DNA of 64,000 nucleotides from an uncultured Clostridia bacterium (GTDB taxonomy: Bacteria; Bacillota; Clostridia; Oscillospirales; Acutalibacteraceae), in contig CAMCHQ010000002.1 in NCBI GenBank assembly GCA_945874765.1, forward strand, positions 143,535 through 207,534, read 5' to 3'. The translations under genes and the position numbers were made by a program. This document shows positions 27,174 to 35,081 of the stretch, piece by piece; position 1 is the stretch's first letter, and each line of letters starts with the position of its first letter. Below the pieces are notes generated by a model that did not search any database, had not been told where the DNA came from, and saw nothing but the letters and a program-made list of their open reading frames with translations.

Positions 27174-28847
27174 TTACTTCATGCTTTCTTCATAAGCCTT
27201 AATCATTTTCTTACTATTGCTACCTGCACGGCTCGTAAGATTTTGGAGGGTTTTAGTGACTGTTGTTCCGGCTTTTAGATGTATCTCAAAGCGTGTTATT
27301 TCCTCGTCGGGATAGACTGTAATATCGCTTATATATCGGTCAATAAACGCTCTGTCAATTTCCTCACCGTCAATGTGCTTTTCCGCCGCTTTCAGTATGG
27401 TTTTGATTTCGGCAAGTTCTTTTTTCATCTCTCGCTCGGTTTTTGATGTTTTTTTAAGGGCGTTTATTTTTTTCTCAATGTCCTTGATTTCGTTATCGCA
27501 GTCGGCAGTCATTCGTATGAATTCGCTGTCGTCCATTCTTCCGTCAGCGTTGTATTGTAATAGCTTCGCTTTCATTTTCTGCCGTGTGATAAGTTCTTGG
27601 TTCAGCCTGTTAAGCTCGTCCTTGTTTTCGTTTGTGTCAAGAACTTCGGACACAAGCTTCAATACACACGCTGAGAGTTCCTCAATATGCTGTTGCCCCG
27701 ATTTGAAAATGTCTTCGATAATCGGCTTGATTTCACTTTCGTAAATCGCTCGGCTCGGACAGCTTGACGCACCGTTTTTAATCTTGCCTGAGCATACCCA
27801 CTTTGAGATTTTCTCTCCGCCCTTGCTTACTGCGTCCTTGCGATAATAGGGCATACCGCAGTGCGCACATATCAGTTTGCCTGTCAGCAGGTTTTGATGC
27901 ACCGTCTTGTGCTGTGCCGTGATTACATCTTGACTTCGCATATACAGCACTTCGTTTGCTTTGTCCCACAACTCCTCGCTGACGATTGCAGGTACTGTTT
28001 CACCGGTTTCATCTTTATACATAACCCATTCTTCCTCGGGCAAAAACTTTTGCTTTTTGGTGAACAGGTCAGTAATTCGCACCTTGTTTCCGGCATAGTA
28101 GCCCTTGTATTTCGGGTTGCGTATGATGTTGCTCATTGTTGAGTGGGAGAGCATTTTGCCCTTAGAATTTCGTATTCCCTTTTGGTAAAAATGCTTTTCC
28201 ATTTGCTTCATACTGAATTTTCCCGTGGCATACATTTCAAACAGTTCTCGCACAAAGTCGGCTTGCGTTTCGTCAATCATCAGCTTGCCGTCTTTTTTGA
28301 TGTAGCCGTACATATTGTTTGTGCCGAGTACAGTCCCTTTTTTGATAGCCTGTTGATGACCGAATCGCACACGTGTAGAGATTTTTCTCGACTCGTCTTG
28401 CGCCATTGAAGACATAATTGTCAGCCTTAATTCGCTGTCCTCGTCAAGGGTGTTTATGTTGTCGTTTTGAAAATACACAGCCACACCGCTTGATAAAAGT
28501 TCACGGGTAAAGCGAATACTGTCCAGCGTGTTACGGGCAAATCTTGACACCTCTTTGGTTACAATCAGGTCAAACATTCCTGCCTTTGCGTCCTCAATCA
28601 TTTCGTTGAATCGCTCACGCTTTGCGGTCGATACACCCGATATGCCCTCGTCAACATAGCCGTCAACATATTCCCAATTCGGATTTTTCCTGATGAAATC
28701 GGTGTAATATGTTATTTGGTTATCAAGTGAATTTAACTGCACATTAAAATCCGTGCTGACACGAGCGTAAAATGTCACTCGCAAAGGCAGGTTCATAAAG
28801 TTGATATTTTCTTTTCTAATTCTCTCACGAGTTGAATATATATCCAT
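27174..28847 (-). CDS. Large serine recombinase 1
   Basis: The 557-aa protein has a resolvase catalytic domain (about 23-170; catalytic serine in FYARVSTDF, S31; EVSRFARNTLDS), a recombinase domain (about 190-290; NMYGYIKKDGKL, RNPKYKGYY), a zinc ribbon (CAHCGMPYY...CSG...SC, about 325-370) and a coiled coil (about 400-500). Such enzymes integrate and excise elements at short att sites. A strong AAAGGAG site precedes the ATG. It is at the left edge of the island, as expected for an element terminus. It is clearly a different subfamily from recombinase 2. Confidence 0.92.
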   Translation of the reverse strand: MDIYSTRERIRKENINFMNLPLRVTFYARVSTDFNVQLNSLDNQITYYTDFIRKNPNWEYVDGYVDEGISGVSTAKRERFNEMIEDAKAGMFDLIVTKEVSRFARNTLDSIRFTRELLSSGVAVYFQNDNINTLDEDSELRLTIMSSMAQDESRKISTRVRFGHQQAIKKGTVLGTNNMYGYIKKDGKLMIDETQADFVRELFEMYATGKFSMKQMEKHFYQKGIRNSKGKMLSHSTMSNIIRNPKYKGYYAGNKVRITDLFTKKQKFLPEEEWVMYKDETGETVPAIVSEELWDKANEVLYMRSQDVITAQHKTVHQNLLTGKLICAHCGMPYYRKDAVSKGGEKISKWVCSGKIKNGASSCPSRAIYESEIKPIIEDIFKSGQQHIEELSACVLKLVSEVLDTNENKDELNRLNQELITRQKMKAKLLQYNADGRMDDSEFIRMTADCDNEIKDIEKKINALKKTSKTEREMKKELAEIKTILKAAEKHIDGEEIDRAFIDRYISDITVYPDEEITRFEIHLKAGTTVTKTLQNLTSRAGSNSKKMIKAYEESMK

Positions 28848-28974
28848 ATTTTTACTCCTTTCTAAGCAGACAATATCACAAATAATTTCTATTATCCAGC
28901 TTTATTTTACAGTATTTCACCCCTGCGTTCATTAGGGTATTGATACCTGTTTTGGTAATGTTTTACAGAGCTTT

Positions 28975-29214
28975 TCAGTTTATTTTTCCGTATCTGCGAT
29001 TGACTTCCACGCTGATTTTTCCCATCAATTTGCGATAGGTTTTGTCGTCAATGGCATTTTGATTTAGCAGGGTATTTGCAAAATGCTGCATCCAAAGCTC
29101 CGTGCTGATTCTCTCATCGGCAATGTTTTGTGTATTGATTTTCGGATCACTCCCGCTTGATTTTTCAATACTATTATTGCCTAATGCTTTAGAATTTATT
29201 TCCTTTGCTGCCAT
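28975..29214 (-). CDS. Small MAAK protein, copy 1 (79 aa)
   Basis: The protein starts MAAKEINSKALGNNSIEKSS and ends with a helical region (LWMQHFANTLLNQNAIDDKT) resembling the short C-terminal helices found in small accessory proteins of recombinases. The start region, including ATGGCAGCAAA and the leader GGAGGCAGATATAAAATCAT, is shared with the copies at 31645 and 55916. It lies between the recombinase and the 12-codon frame. Its function is unknown; a recombination directionality or accessory role is possible. Confidence 0.6.
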   Translation of the reverse strand: MAAKEINSKALGNNSIEKSSGSDPKINTQNIADERISTELWMQHFANTLLNQNAIDDKTYRKLMGKISVEVNRRYGKIN

Positions 29215-29252
29215 AAGGCAACACGCTAACTATGATTTTATATCTGCCTCCT

Positions 29253-29291
29253 TTAATTAGATTTGCCTTTCGTTGTAAATTTGTATTTCAT
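29253..29291 (-). CDS. 12-codon micro-ORF, copy 1
   Basis: AGGAGGTTAATATG opens a frame for MKYKFTTKGKSN and ends in TAA. The same position in two other modules encodes MNYKSIMKGTSN and MNYKFTTKSKSN. Strong ribosome sites and kept reading frames suggest it is translated, perhaps as a leader peptide coupled to the following MAAK frame. Confidence 0.5.
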   Translation of the reverse strand: MKYKFTTKGKSN

Positions 29292-29319
29292 ATTAACCTC
29301 CTATTTTGCTCACAGGCTT

Positions 29320-29427
29320 TCATAAATCGCTTATCATAAATTCGTATGGCGAAAAGTTTTCATCAAAGATTTTGTTTGGCATATAGTAAACCTTGCCGTC
29401 GGTTTTGTAGTTTTTGTTTGCGTGCAT
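29320..29427 (-). pseudogene. Truncated HTH replication/regulator protein, copy 1
   Basis: A 35-codon frame with ribosome site AAAGGA starts at 29427 and includes YYMPNKIFDENFSPYEF. This matches YFLLPNRIFDERLSPNEF in the 94-aa HTH proteins of the other two modules, then stops. It is the N-terminal remnant of the same gene. Confidence 0.55.
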
Positions 29428-29432
29428 AATTT

Positions 29433-29636
29433 TTATCCTTTCTTAATTTGTTTTTGAATCCACAACTTGAATTCATCTTTCGGTACAACAATTCTTGTGC
29501 CGATTTTTATTTTTGGAAAACCTTTTTCATTGACATGCTCGTATGACCTTGTGCGAGATATTCCAAGCACCTTTGCAACCTGCGACACCGATAACATCAT
29601 CGGTAGCTCATCAAAACTTTTGTAGCTTTCTTTCAT
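29433..29636 (-). CDS. Excisionase-like HTH protein
   Basis: The 67-aa protein starts at ATG 29636 after AAAGGAGGCGGCAC. It has the MerR/Xis winged helix: MLSVSQVAKVLGISRTRSYE, then GFPKIKIGTRIVVPKDEFKLW. Such proteins bend DNA for excision or set direction of recombination. It lies between the repeat with the cargo promoter and the recombinase, and modules 2 and 3 have a different HTH gene at this place. Confidence 0.75.
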   Translation of the reverse strand: MKESYKSFDELPMMLSVSQVAKVLGISRTRSYEHVNEKGFPKIKIGTRIVVPKDEFKLWIQKQIKKG

Positions 29637-29730
29637 TGTGCCGCCTCCTTTCGTATTATTCGAGAGATACTTTTTCAAAAAGAAAAAAGTATAAGTAAAT
29701 TTGAAAACAAAAATTCACTTATAAAAAAGT

Positions 29731-29890
29731 CCCTCTACTATACGGAGAAAAATTGCGATTTTGTTCGGGTGTTTTTCAAAATTCTTTACACCTTGTTTAC
29801 ATTTGATTTCACCATAGCAAAAAATACCCCTCTATAATACGGAGAAAAATTCAGGTTTTGTTGATGTGTTTTCAGAAAAAATATTTGACT
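29731..29890 (+). repeat. Module repeat, copy 1 (contains an internal tandem pair)
   Basis: The stretch holds two imperfect copies of one motif about 100 bases apart: CCTCTACTATACGGAGAAAA and CCTCTATAATACGGAGAAAA, each followed by a TTTTGTT..G.TGTTTT segment. The whole block recurs at 32538-32698 and 56810-56962. It lies immediately upstream of the cargo promoter and downstream of the HTH gene start. It may be a regulator site, an origin-like iteron pair or recombinase accessory DNA. Confidence 0.75.
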
Positions 29891-29925
29891 TAGTACTAAA
29901 ATTTACTCGTTTGTCAATTGCGATG

Positions 29926-29954
29926 TTGTTTGTAAAATAGAATTATGATATAAT
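29926..29954 (+). promoter_or_regulatory. Outward cargo promoter of module 1
   Basis: TTGTTT (29926-29931) and TATAAT (29949-29954) are spaced by 17 bases. The same promoter with the same spacing and ATGATATAAT context precedes cargo 2 at 32722-32750. Confidence 0.65.
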
Positions 29955-29955
29955 G

Positions 29956-30126
29956 ATTATATTAAGATTTTTACTAACTCGTGCAAGGTCGGGTATGGTG
30001 ATTTGCGTGCCGTTTGGCAATGGCAATAAAACCTCTACCGGCTTTTGGGAGGACAGCACACGTCTGCCGGAGTATTACAATAGAACTTATGAATATTTGA
30101 AAAGCTTGGGAATTGATGAAATTTAA
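29956..30126 (+). pseudogene. Remnant of an unidentified gene
   Basis: An open frame directly after the cargo promoter ends at TAA 30126 and reads STGFWEDSTRLPEYYNRTYE near its end, with good coding character. There is no ribosome site, and the only in-frame ATGs overlap the -10 (29953) or lie at 29995. It looks like the C-terminal part of a protein joined to the module by an earlier rearrangement. I do not recognise the family. Confidence 0.4.
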
Positions 30127-30162
30127 CGGTTGCTCAAAATCCCGAATTTGCAGAGGTGAATT

Positions 30163-30849
30163 ATGAAAATAACATACATTAACCACAGTGGATTTTTGGT
30201 TGAAACCGAGAACTGCTACTATGTTTTTGATTATTACAAAGGCGAGATGCCGATGCTTGACATAAGCAAGGAAGTTGTCGTCTTTTGCAGTCATTTTCAC
30301 CAAGATCATTTCAATCCGGAAATCTTTGAAATTCTTGATGATATGGGTATGAATTATCAGGCTGTTTTGGCGAAAGACATCAGCAAGAAGAAGTATCCTG
30401 CCGGTGTGAAAGTTACGACGGCTTACCACGATCAGACCTATATTCTTGACAACGGCACACAGGTTAGTACGCTTCTTTCAACCGACAGTGGTGTTGCTTT
30501 TATCGTCAAGACAAGCGAGGGCATGATTTATCACGCAGGTGATTTGAACGATTGGCATTGGGAGGGTGAGACGGAATCCGACAACCGCCATATGACTTCC
30601 ATGTACCGTGCGGAGATTGATAAAATTAAGGGCGCTCATTTTGATGCTACATTTGTTCCCCTTGACCCAAGGCAGGAGGAGCACTATGCCGACGGTATGC
30701 TTTATTTTTTGAAATATGTCGATTGCAACGCCGTTTTTCCAATGCATTATTGGAACGAGCCGGGCGTGATTGATAGGTTTATCACCGAATATCCGCAGTA
30801 TAAATCACAAATAAAAAACACAGAATCAGCAAAAGGAGAAGAAATATGA
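30163..30849 (+). CDS. MBL-fold metallohydrolase
   Basis: The 228-aa protein has a metallo-beta-lactamase fold signature: an N-terminal ITYINHSGFLVETENCYYVFD, the zinc motif CSHFHQDHF (HxHxDH), a third His in YHAGDLNDWHWE and a late PMHYW. It resembles UlaG-type lactonases and general hydrolases more than beta-lactamases. The ribosome site is AGAGGTGAATT. It overlaps the VOC gene by 4 bases (ATGA), so the two are coupled. Confidence 0.85.
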   Translation: MKITYINHSGFLVETENCYYVFDYYKGEMPMLDISKEVVVFCSHFHQDHFNPEIFEILDDMGMNYQAVLAKDISKKKYPAGVKVTTAYHDQTYILDNGTQVSTLLSTDSGVAFIVKTSEGMIYHAGDLNDWHWEGETESDNRHMTSMYRAEIDKIKGAHFDATFVPLDPRQEEHYADGMLYFLKYVDCNAVFPMHYWNEPGVIDRFITEYPQYKSQIKNTESAKGEEI

Positions 30850-31202
30850 GCTTTAGAATGATTCACGAAAACTATAATGTTTCCGATTTGGATAGGTCGA
30901 TTAAGTTTTATGGCGATGCGCTTGATTTGCACGAGGTCAGTCGAAAAACCACCGATGATTTTATTATCGTTTATTTGAGCAATTATTCAAGCGATTTTGA
31001 GCTTGAGCTTACTTGGCTTAAAGAACATCCGCAGCCGTACGATTTGGGTGAATGTGAATTTCATTTGGCATTTAAGGCAGATGATTTTGATTCAGCTCAT
31101 AAAAAGCACGAAGACATGGGTTGCATCTGCTTTGAAAATCCTGAAATGGGTATCTATTTCATTGAGGACCCGGACGGCTATTGGCTCGAAATTTTGCCGT
31201 GA
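30846..31202 (+). CDS. VOC-family (glyoxalase-like) protein
   Basis: The 118-aa protein has the vicinal oxygen chelate pattern: FRMIHENYNVSDLDRSIKFY at the N-terminus with a metal-ligand His, and YFIEDPDGYWLEIL at the C-terminus with the Glu ligand. It resembles lactoylglutathione lyase (GloA), but the exact substrate is open. It is cotranslated with the MBL hydrolase, a pairing that fits detoxification of a reactive aldehyde or its conjugate. Closed by a strong terminator. Confidence 0.85.
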   Translation: MSFRMIHENYNVSDLDRSIKFYGDALDLHEVSRKTTDDFIIVYLSNYSSDFELELTWLKEHPQPYDLGECEFHLAFKADDFDSAHKKHEDMGCICFENPEMGIYFIEDPDGYWLEILP

Positions 31203-31220
31203 TTAAGTTACACTATAATA

Positions 31221-31257
31221 AAAAGAGTTGAGAAACACAATTTCTCAACTCTTTTAT
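31221..31257 (+). terminator. Terminator of cargo 1
   Basis: A perfect 15-bp stem (31221-31235 with 31241-31255) has a 5-base loop and flanking A and T runs. Confidence 0.9.
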
Positions 31258-31259
31258 GT

Positions 31260-31333
31260 TTATGCAAGCAGTTCATTTAATTTTGAAACTATTTTTCCTT
31301 TTTCGCCGCTTCCTGTTGTGTTCAACCTTATTA
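31260..31333 (-). pseudogene. 3' remnant of a DUF2726-like gene, copy 1
   Basis: The minus strand reads RLNTTGSGEKGKIVSKLNEL then LA and a stop. The copy at 47342-47228 extends this to KDGIFAKYDLPLMRLNTTGS, which matches the C-terminal end of DUF2726 (PD-(D/E)XK-like) proteins, pattern K(D)xIFxxxxLPLxRl. The two copies match at 60 of 63 bases (31271-31333 and 47231-47293). Each lies right after a cargo terminator. Confidence 0.55.
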
Positions 31334-31519
31334 TGAAAAAATGTTATGCGCCTTAAATAAAATAGACAATCTATCTTTAGGTGGAAAATCCACCAATAGT
31401 TCTATGACAAAAAAGCGAAAAAAGGTTTTGGGAAAGTCCGAAACGCTTAAAATTCAAAGTCAAGAGATTAATATAATTGCTAAAAAACAAGTAAATAAAC
31501 TAATTGCTTTTTATAGTGA
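31334..31519. other. Short junction of unknown origin
   Basis: This AT-rich segment joins the end of element 1 to the truncated MAAK frame of module 2. A plus-strand frame here (residues such as KKRKKVLGKSETLKIQSQEI) is open but lacks a ribosome site and runs into antisense of the module. I regard it as a possible gene fragment and cannot name it. Confidence 0.3.
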
Positions 31520-31645
31520 TTATGACTTGTTTTTGATGTCGTATGATGTTGTTTGCATCACTTTAGAATTATCTTCCATTGACGCACCTCCAACAGTATT
31601 ATGCGTTTTGTTCGTGCTGTTTATTACTTCGTTTTTTGCTGCCAT
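31520..31645 (-). pseudogene. Small MAAK protein, copy 2, truncated (41 aa)
   Basis: The frame starts MAAKNEVINSTNKTHNTVGG and stops after DIKNKS. It matches the 71-aa copy at 55916 up to the SYDI residues (37 codons), then diverges. The break coincides with the left end of the long direct repeat, and no recombinase gene follows it. The module has therefore lost its recombinase side. Confidence 0.65.
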
Positions 31646-31683
31646 AAGGCAACACGCTTGCTATGATTTTATATCTGCCTCCT

Positions 31684-31722
31684 TTAATTTGATGTACCTT
31701 TCATTATAGATTTGTAGTTCAT
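31684..31722 (-). CDS. 12-codon micro-ORF, copy 2
   Basis: CGGAGGTTAATATG precedes a frame for MNYKSIMKGTSN. Frame, length, start context and the final Ser-Asn are kept relative to the other two copies, while inner codons vary. Confidence 0.45.
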   Translation of the reverse strand: MNYKSIMKGTSN

Positions 31723-32172
31723 ATTAACCTCCGTTTTTTGTTCACAGGCTCGCACAAATCGCCTGTAAGCCGTTTTTAGTTTTAGTCCGACGAGTTACTC
31801 TGTTTTTGAGCGAACTCGTTAATTTTTGCTCGCAGCGTTGCCTAATTTTTCATAAATAGGTTTATCATACCGCAACGCTCACGTGAATACGCAAAAACCT
31901 TGATTTCCTGCGAAAAAAGCCCTTTACTGCATACGAATTTGGAATCATACGCAAAAGTATTACGAATCGAAAAGCCGACAGGCCTTGCCGGACGGCGTTT
32001 TCGGGCATTTTAATGCCCGAAAATCATACCTCTTTATCCTGCTTTAAAATCGACGGCTTGAATTTCGCTTCAAAACCCACTCAAAAGCCGCAGATTTTCG
32101 TTTCAAAAATCATAAATTTTCAAAATCAAAGCCTTTCATATTCTTTGCCGATAAATTCTAAAGCACGGTGCA
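31723..32172. other. Non-coding hairpin region of module 2
   Basis: About 450 bases without a convincing gene lie between the micro-ORF and the HTH gene. They carry a perfect hairpin (TTTTCGGGCA and TGCCCGAAAA around a TTTTAA loop, 32010-32035), a nearby GC-rich inverted pair and several GCATACGAATTT / CATACGCAAAAGT-like segments. The stretch is conserved in module 3. It may be an origin, a transfer origin or a structured RNA; no relaxase gene is nearby. Confidence 0.4.
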
Positions 32173-32457
32173 CTAAATCTTGTTGACCGTGTATAGATTG
32201 CTCTTTTGCTCGCCGCCGATAAACCGTTTCGAAATCGTTATGTACCCGCCGCTTTCCAGCGAATGCAAAACTTTTCTGCAAGTGGATGCACACATCGAAC
32301 AGCTTTTTGCAATCATAGGCACCGACCAAAAACTTTGCCCTGCCGAGTCCTTTGCACGAACGAGAAAAGAATATACGATAAACTCGTTGGGCGATAACCG
32401 TTCATCAAAAATTCTGTTCGGCAAAAGAAAATATTGCCCGCTGCAATTTTTACGCAT
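32173..32457 (-). CDS. HTH replication initiator-like / regulator protein, copy 1 (94 aa)
   Basis: The start at ATG 32457 follows GGAAGGAGG. The protein carries YFLLPNRIFDERLSPNEFIV, then a winged-helix region (WSVPMIAKSCSMCASTCRKV, SLESGGYITI). The pattern resembles the N-terminal HTH of Firmicute plasmid replication initiators and of element regulators. It differs from the module 3 copy by a few residues only. Position between a hairpin region and iteron-like repeats would fit an origin-binding or repressor role, which is inference. Confidence 0.65.
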   Translation of the reverse strand: MRKNCSGQYFLLPNRIFDERLSPNEFIVYSFLVRAKDSAGQSFWSVPMIAKSCSMCASTCRKVLHSLESGGYITISKRFIGGEQKSNLYTVNKI

Positions 32458-32537
32458 ACGAAAACCTCCTTCCAAATTATTCGAGAGAATATTTTGCTGA
32501 GTGAAAAACAAAAAGAAAAAGTGCTTAGAAAAAAACT

Positions 32538-32698
32538 CCCTCTACTATACAGAGAAAAATCCCCATTTTGTTCGGGTGTTTTGCAAAATTTTTTACACCT
32601 TGTTTACATTTGATTTCACCATAACAAAAAAATACCCCTCTATAATACAGAGAAAAATTCAAGTTTTGTTGATGTGTTTTTAGAAAAAATATTTGACT
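32538..32698 (+). repeat. Module repeat, copy 2
   Basis: The same block as 29731-29890, with the internal pair CCTCTACTATACAGAG and CCTCTATAATACAGAG. It lies between the HTH gene start and cargo promoter 2. Confidence 0.8.
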
Positions 32699-32721
32699 TT
32701 TTATTAAAAATAACTTATTTG

Positions 32722-32750
32722 TTGTTTGCGAAAAATATTTATGATATAAT
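32722..32750 (+). promoter_or_regulatory. Outward cargo promoter of module 2
   Basis: TTGTTT (32722-32727), 17 bases, TATAAT (32745-32750). It matches the promoter of module 1 in sequence and spacing and lies 33 bases ahead of the first defence gene. Confidence 0.7.
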
Positions 32751-32782
32751 TTAAATGAATTTAGTTTCATTAGAGGAGGATA

Positions 32783-34954
32783 ATGATGAGCCAAGAAGCA
32801 CAGGTCACAAAACAAGGGTTACTTGATTTATTAAAAACGGCAAATGGAGATCAATTTGTCGTTCCAGTATATCAAAGAAATTATACTTGGAGGGCAAATA
32901 ACGAAGTAAAACAATTTCTTTCTGATTTGGATGCTGTAGTCGGTGGAGAGTATCCAAAGCATTTTTTAGGCGTAATTATTTTTCTAAGTAAAACGATTAG
33001 TCTTGGCGTGAATGAAATGTCAATTATTGATGGTCAGCAAAGATTAACAACAATATTTTTAATACTCTATGCAGCTAAAGCTATATACTTGGAACAAGGT
33101 GATACTTATAGTGCCGATATTATTGATTCAAGTTATTTAATAAATTCACATGGACCTAAATATAGATTAAAACCGTTGGTTGCTGATGATAATGTATATA
33201 AATGTATTGTAGAAAATAAGTTCGATGAAATTGAAAATAAACAGTCGAAAATATATTTAAACTATTTGGCAATTAAAGAACATTTGAATGGATTGATTTT
33301 GAAAGGGTATAAGCTTGATGATATCGTTATGGCTTTAGACAAGCTTTATCTTGTAAGTATTCCGATTAGTGAAAATGATAATGCACAAAAAATATTCGAA
33401 AGCATTAATGCAACTGGCTCTAAATTAACAGCTGCAGATTTGATTAGAAATTTTTTGTTAATGAATCTTAATAGTGATATACAAGATGATTATTACTCAA
33501 GATATTGGAAAAAGATAGAAGATAATATTTCTACTGATTCAAAAAAATTAGAAATGTTTTTTAGAATGTTTCTTGCTATAAAAACATATAATTTAGTTGC
33601 TAAAAGTAATGTGTATAGAGGTTTTGTTGAATGGGTTAAAAATAATTTAGTGGACACTAAAACGCTGTTTGAAGATCTTGTTGAATATGCTGGAATTTAC
33701 AATTCATTATGCAATAAAGATATTAATGCATTTGGGACTGATTTGAAATATGCTTTAATTGATTTTAGAAAACTTAATTCTGATTTACCACTACCGTTAG
33801 TGATGGAATTATTTAAACAATATTTGAATGGAAACATTACCGAAAACAGTATTGCTAAGTTAATAGATTCGATTAATGCTTATTTGATAAGACGAAGTAT
33901 TTGCGATTTGGACTCAAATAATGTAACACGCCTGTTTCCTACAATTCTCAAAAAAGTTATGGATAAGTGTAATGGTGATTTTTCAAATGTAGTGGGTGTT
34001 TTGAACCAAGAAATGGTTGGCAATAATGCCAATACAAGTGGCAGCTATATGCCTACTGATATTCAAATGCATGAAATGTTACATAATGCTAGTGTTTATA
34101 AGCGACCTGCTCTAAAAATTATTTTAAACAGACTTGAAACAAATAATAATCCTGCACCAGTTGATCTTTCGGTTTTAAGCATTGAACATCTTATGCCACA
34201 AACTCCAACAACTGAATGGTTAGAAGAGTTAGATGTTGATGAGGATGCATATTATGCAAATTTAAATAGACTTGGAAATTTAACATTAGCTACAAAACAT
34301 GACAATAGTAAAATGGGAAATTCCGTTTGGGAATATAAAAACAAAGTGTTAAAAGATACTTTACATTTAAAGCTAAATACCGAATTAGTTTCAATTCCTC
34401 AATGGAATATTGAATGTATAGAAAAAAGAACGAAAGAATTGATTGATAGAATTTGTGATTTATACCCTTATCCGAAAGTTAAAATTACAGATGGCAATTT
34501 AGAAAATGAAATTGTGGGTGAAAACGAGTCTTTAGACATTGTATCCGATTTGTTATTTGATCATTCGAATTTTATTGAAGTGGAAAAAAATAGAATTTAT
34601 GTTTCAAACGATAATAAAGAAGGATATGTTTTATATACTTCTAAGGCGTATAAGCAGGGTGATCGAGATAAATATTGGTTCGGATATAGAATAAGTAGGC
34701 TTGAAAAAATAAAAAACACTGAGAAAAAATATTTAATTTTAGTATGTAGAAATAGTAAAACTTTAATTTTAAAATTTCCTAAAGAATTCATTGATGGTAT
34801 TTGTGATCGTTTAAATTCTACAGAGGACGAAAATGGAATTGTTAAACATTATCACATTGTTTTATTCAATGATAAAAATAAGTGCACTCTGTTGTTGTCA
34901 AAGCCAAATTTATTTGAAATAGATATTTCGAAATATATAATTGACGAAATTTAA
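32783..34954 (+). CDS. DUF262/DUF1524 protein (GmrSD-type nuclease)
   Basis: The 723-aa protein has the DUF262 ParB-like motifs VPVYQRNYTW (residues 28-36) and IIDGQQRLTT (81-90), and a DUF1524 HNH-type nuclease motif EHLMPQ (468-473) with NLNRLGNLTLATKHDNSKMGN. The fusion is the layout of GmrSD type IV restriction enzymes, which use NTP and cut modified phage DNA. About 130 C-terminal residues form an extra domain that I do not recognise. GGAGG precedes two adjacent ATGs (32783, 32786). It is the first gene after the cargo promoter. Confidence 0.85.
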   Translation: MMSQEAQVTKQGLLDLLKTANGDQFVVPVYQRNYTWRANNEVKQFLSDLDAVVGGEYPKHFLGVIIFLSKTISLGVNEMSIIDGQQRLTTIFLILYAAKAIYLEQGDTYSADIIDSSYLINSHGPKYRLKPLVADDNVYKCIVENKFDEIENKQSKIYLNYLAIKEHLNGLILKGYKLDDIVMALDKLYLVSIPISENDNAQKIFESINATGSKLTAADLIRNFLLMNLNSDIQDDYYSRYWKKIEDNISTDSKKLEMFFRMFLAIKTYNLVAKSNVYRGFVEWVKNNLVDTKTLFEDLVEYAGIYNSLCNKDINAFGTDLKYALIDFRKLNSDLPLPLVMELFKQYLNGNITENSIAKLIDSINAYLIRRSICDLDSNNVTRLFPTILKKVMDKCNGDFSNVVGVLNQEMVGNNANTSGSYMPTDIQMHEMLHNASVYKRPALKIILNRLETNNNPAPVDLSVLSIEHLMPQTPTTEWLEELDVDEDAYYANLNRLGNLTLATKHDNSKMGNSVWEYKNKVLKDTLHLKLNTELVSIPQWNIECIEKRTKELIDRICDLYPYPKVKITDGNLENEIVGENESLDIVSDLLFDHSNFIEVEKNRIYVSNDNKEGYVLYTSKAYKQGDRDKYWFGYRISRLEKIKNTEKKYLILVCRNSKTLILKFPKEFIDGICDRLNSTEDENGIVKHYHIVLFNDKNKCTLLLSKPNLFEIDISKYIIDEI

Positions 34955-35081
34955 ATAAAAAGCATCGTCATTAGCTAAATAAGCGTTGCTTGATCAACAT
35001 GCTTTATTAATGTACAACAATATGTACTTTTGATTGAAAAGCTGAAATTAGTTTTATATAATATAGATTGAGGTGATTAAA

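Larger units (their letters stand above)
27125..31333. mobile_element. Serine-recombinase element 1 (recombinase, module, MBL-VOC cargo)
   Basis: The element starts between the propeller terminator and the 3' end of the recombinase gene. It has a leftward recombinase, small leftward accessory frames, a non-coding repeat, and an outward promoter facing a rightward cargo of two metabolic genes. It may end at the 63-bp repeat at 31271-31333. The precise ends are not proven: I did not find a duplicated att core by eye. Confidence 0.5.
31531..32698. repeat. Long direct repeat, copy 1 (module 2)
   Basis: About 1.16 kb is closely similar to 55804-56962 in the same orientation. It spans the MAAK start, the 12-codon frame, a non-coding stretch with hairpins, the 94-aa HTH gene and the promoter-side repeat. 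The copies lie 24 kb apart. Non-coding marks include a perfect 10-bp hairpin TTTTCGGGCA/TGCCCGAAAA and a GCCGACAGGC...GCCGGACGGC block. Confidence 0.85.

Noticed and set aside
29974..30429. 151-codon minus-strand frame
   Set aside because: It is antisense to the MBL hydrolase gene, which has clear zinc motifs and a ribosome site.
32126..32329. Alternative frame at the end of the HTH gene (also 56398-56601)
   Set aside because: It is present in both module copies but changes residues freely between them, while the HTH frame keeps family motifs and a strong ribosome site.
29219..32760. CRISPR array suspected from repeated blocks
   Set aside because: The repeats are long, few and spaced by kilobases with genes between; there are no regular spacers and no cas genes.
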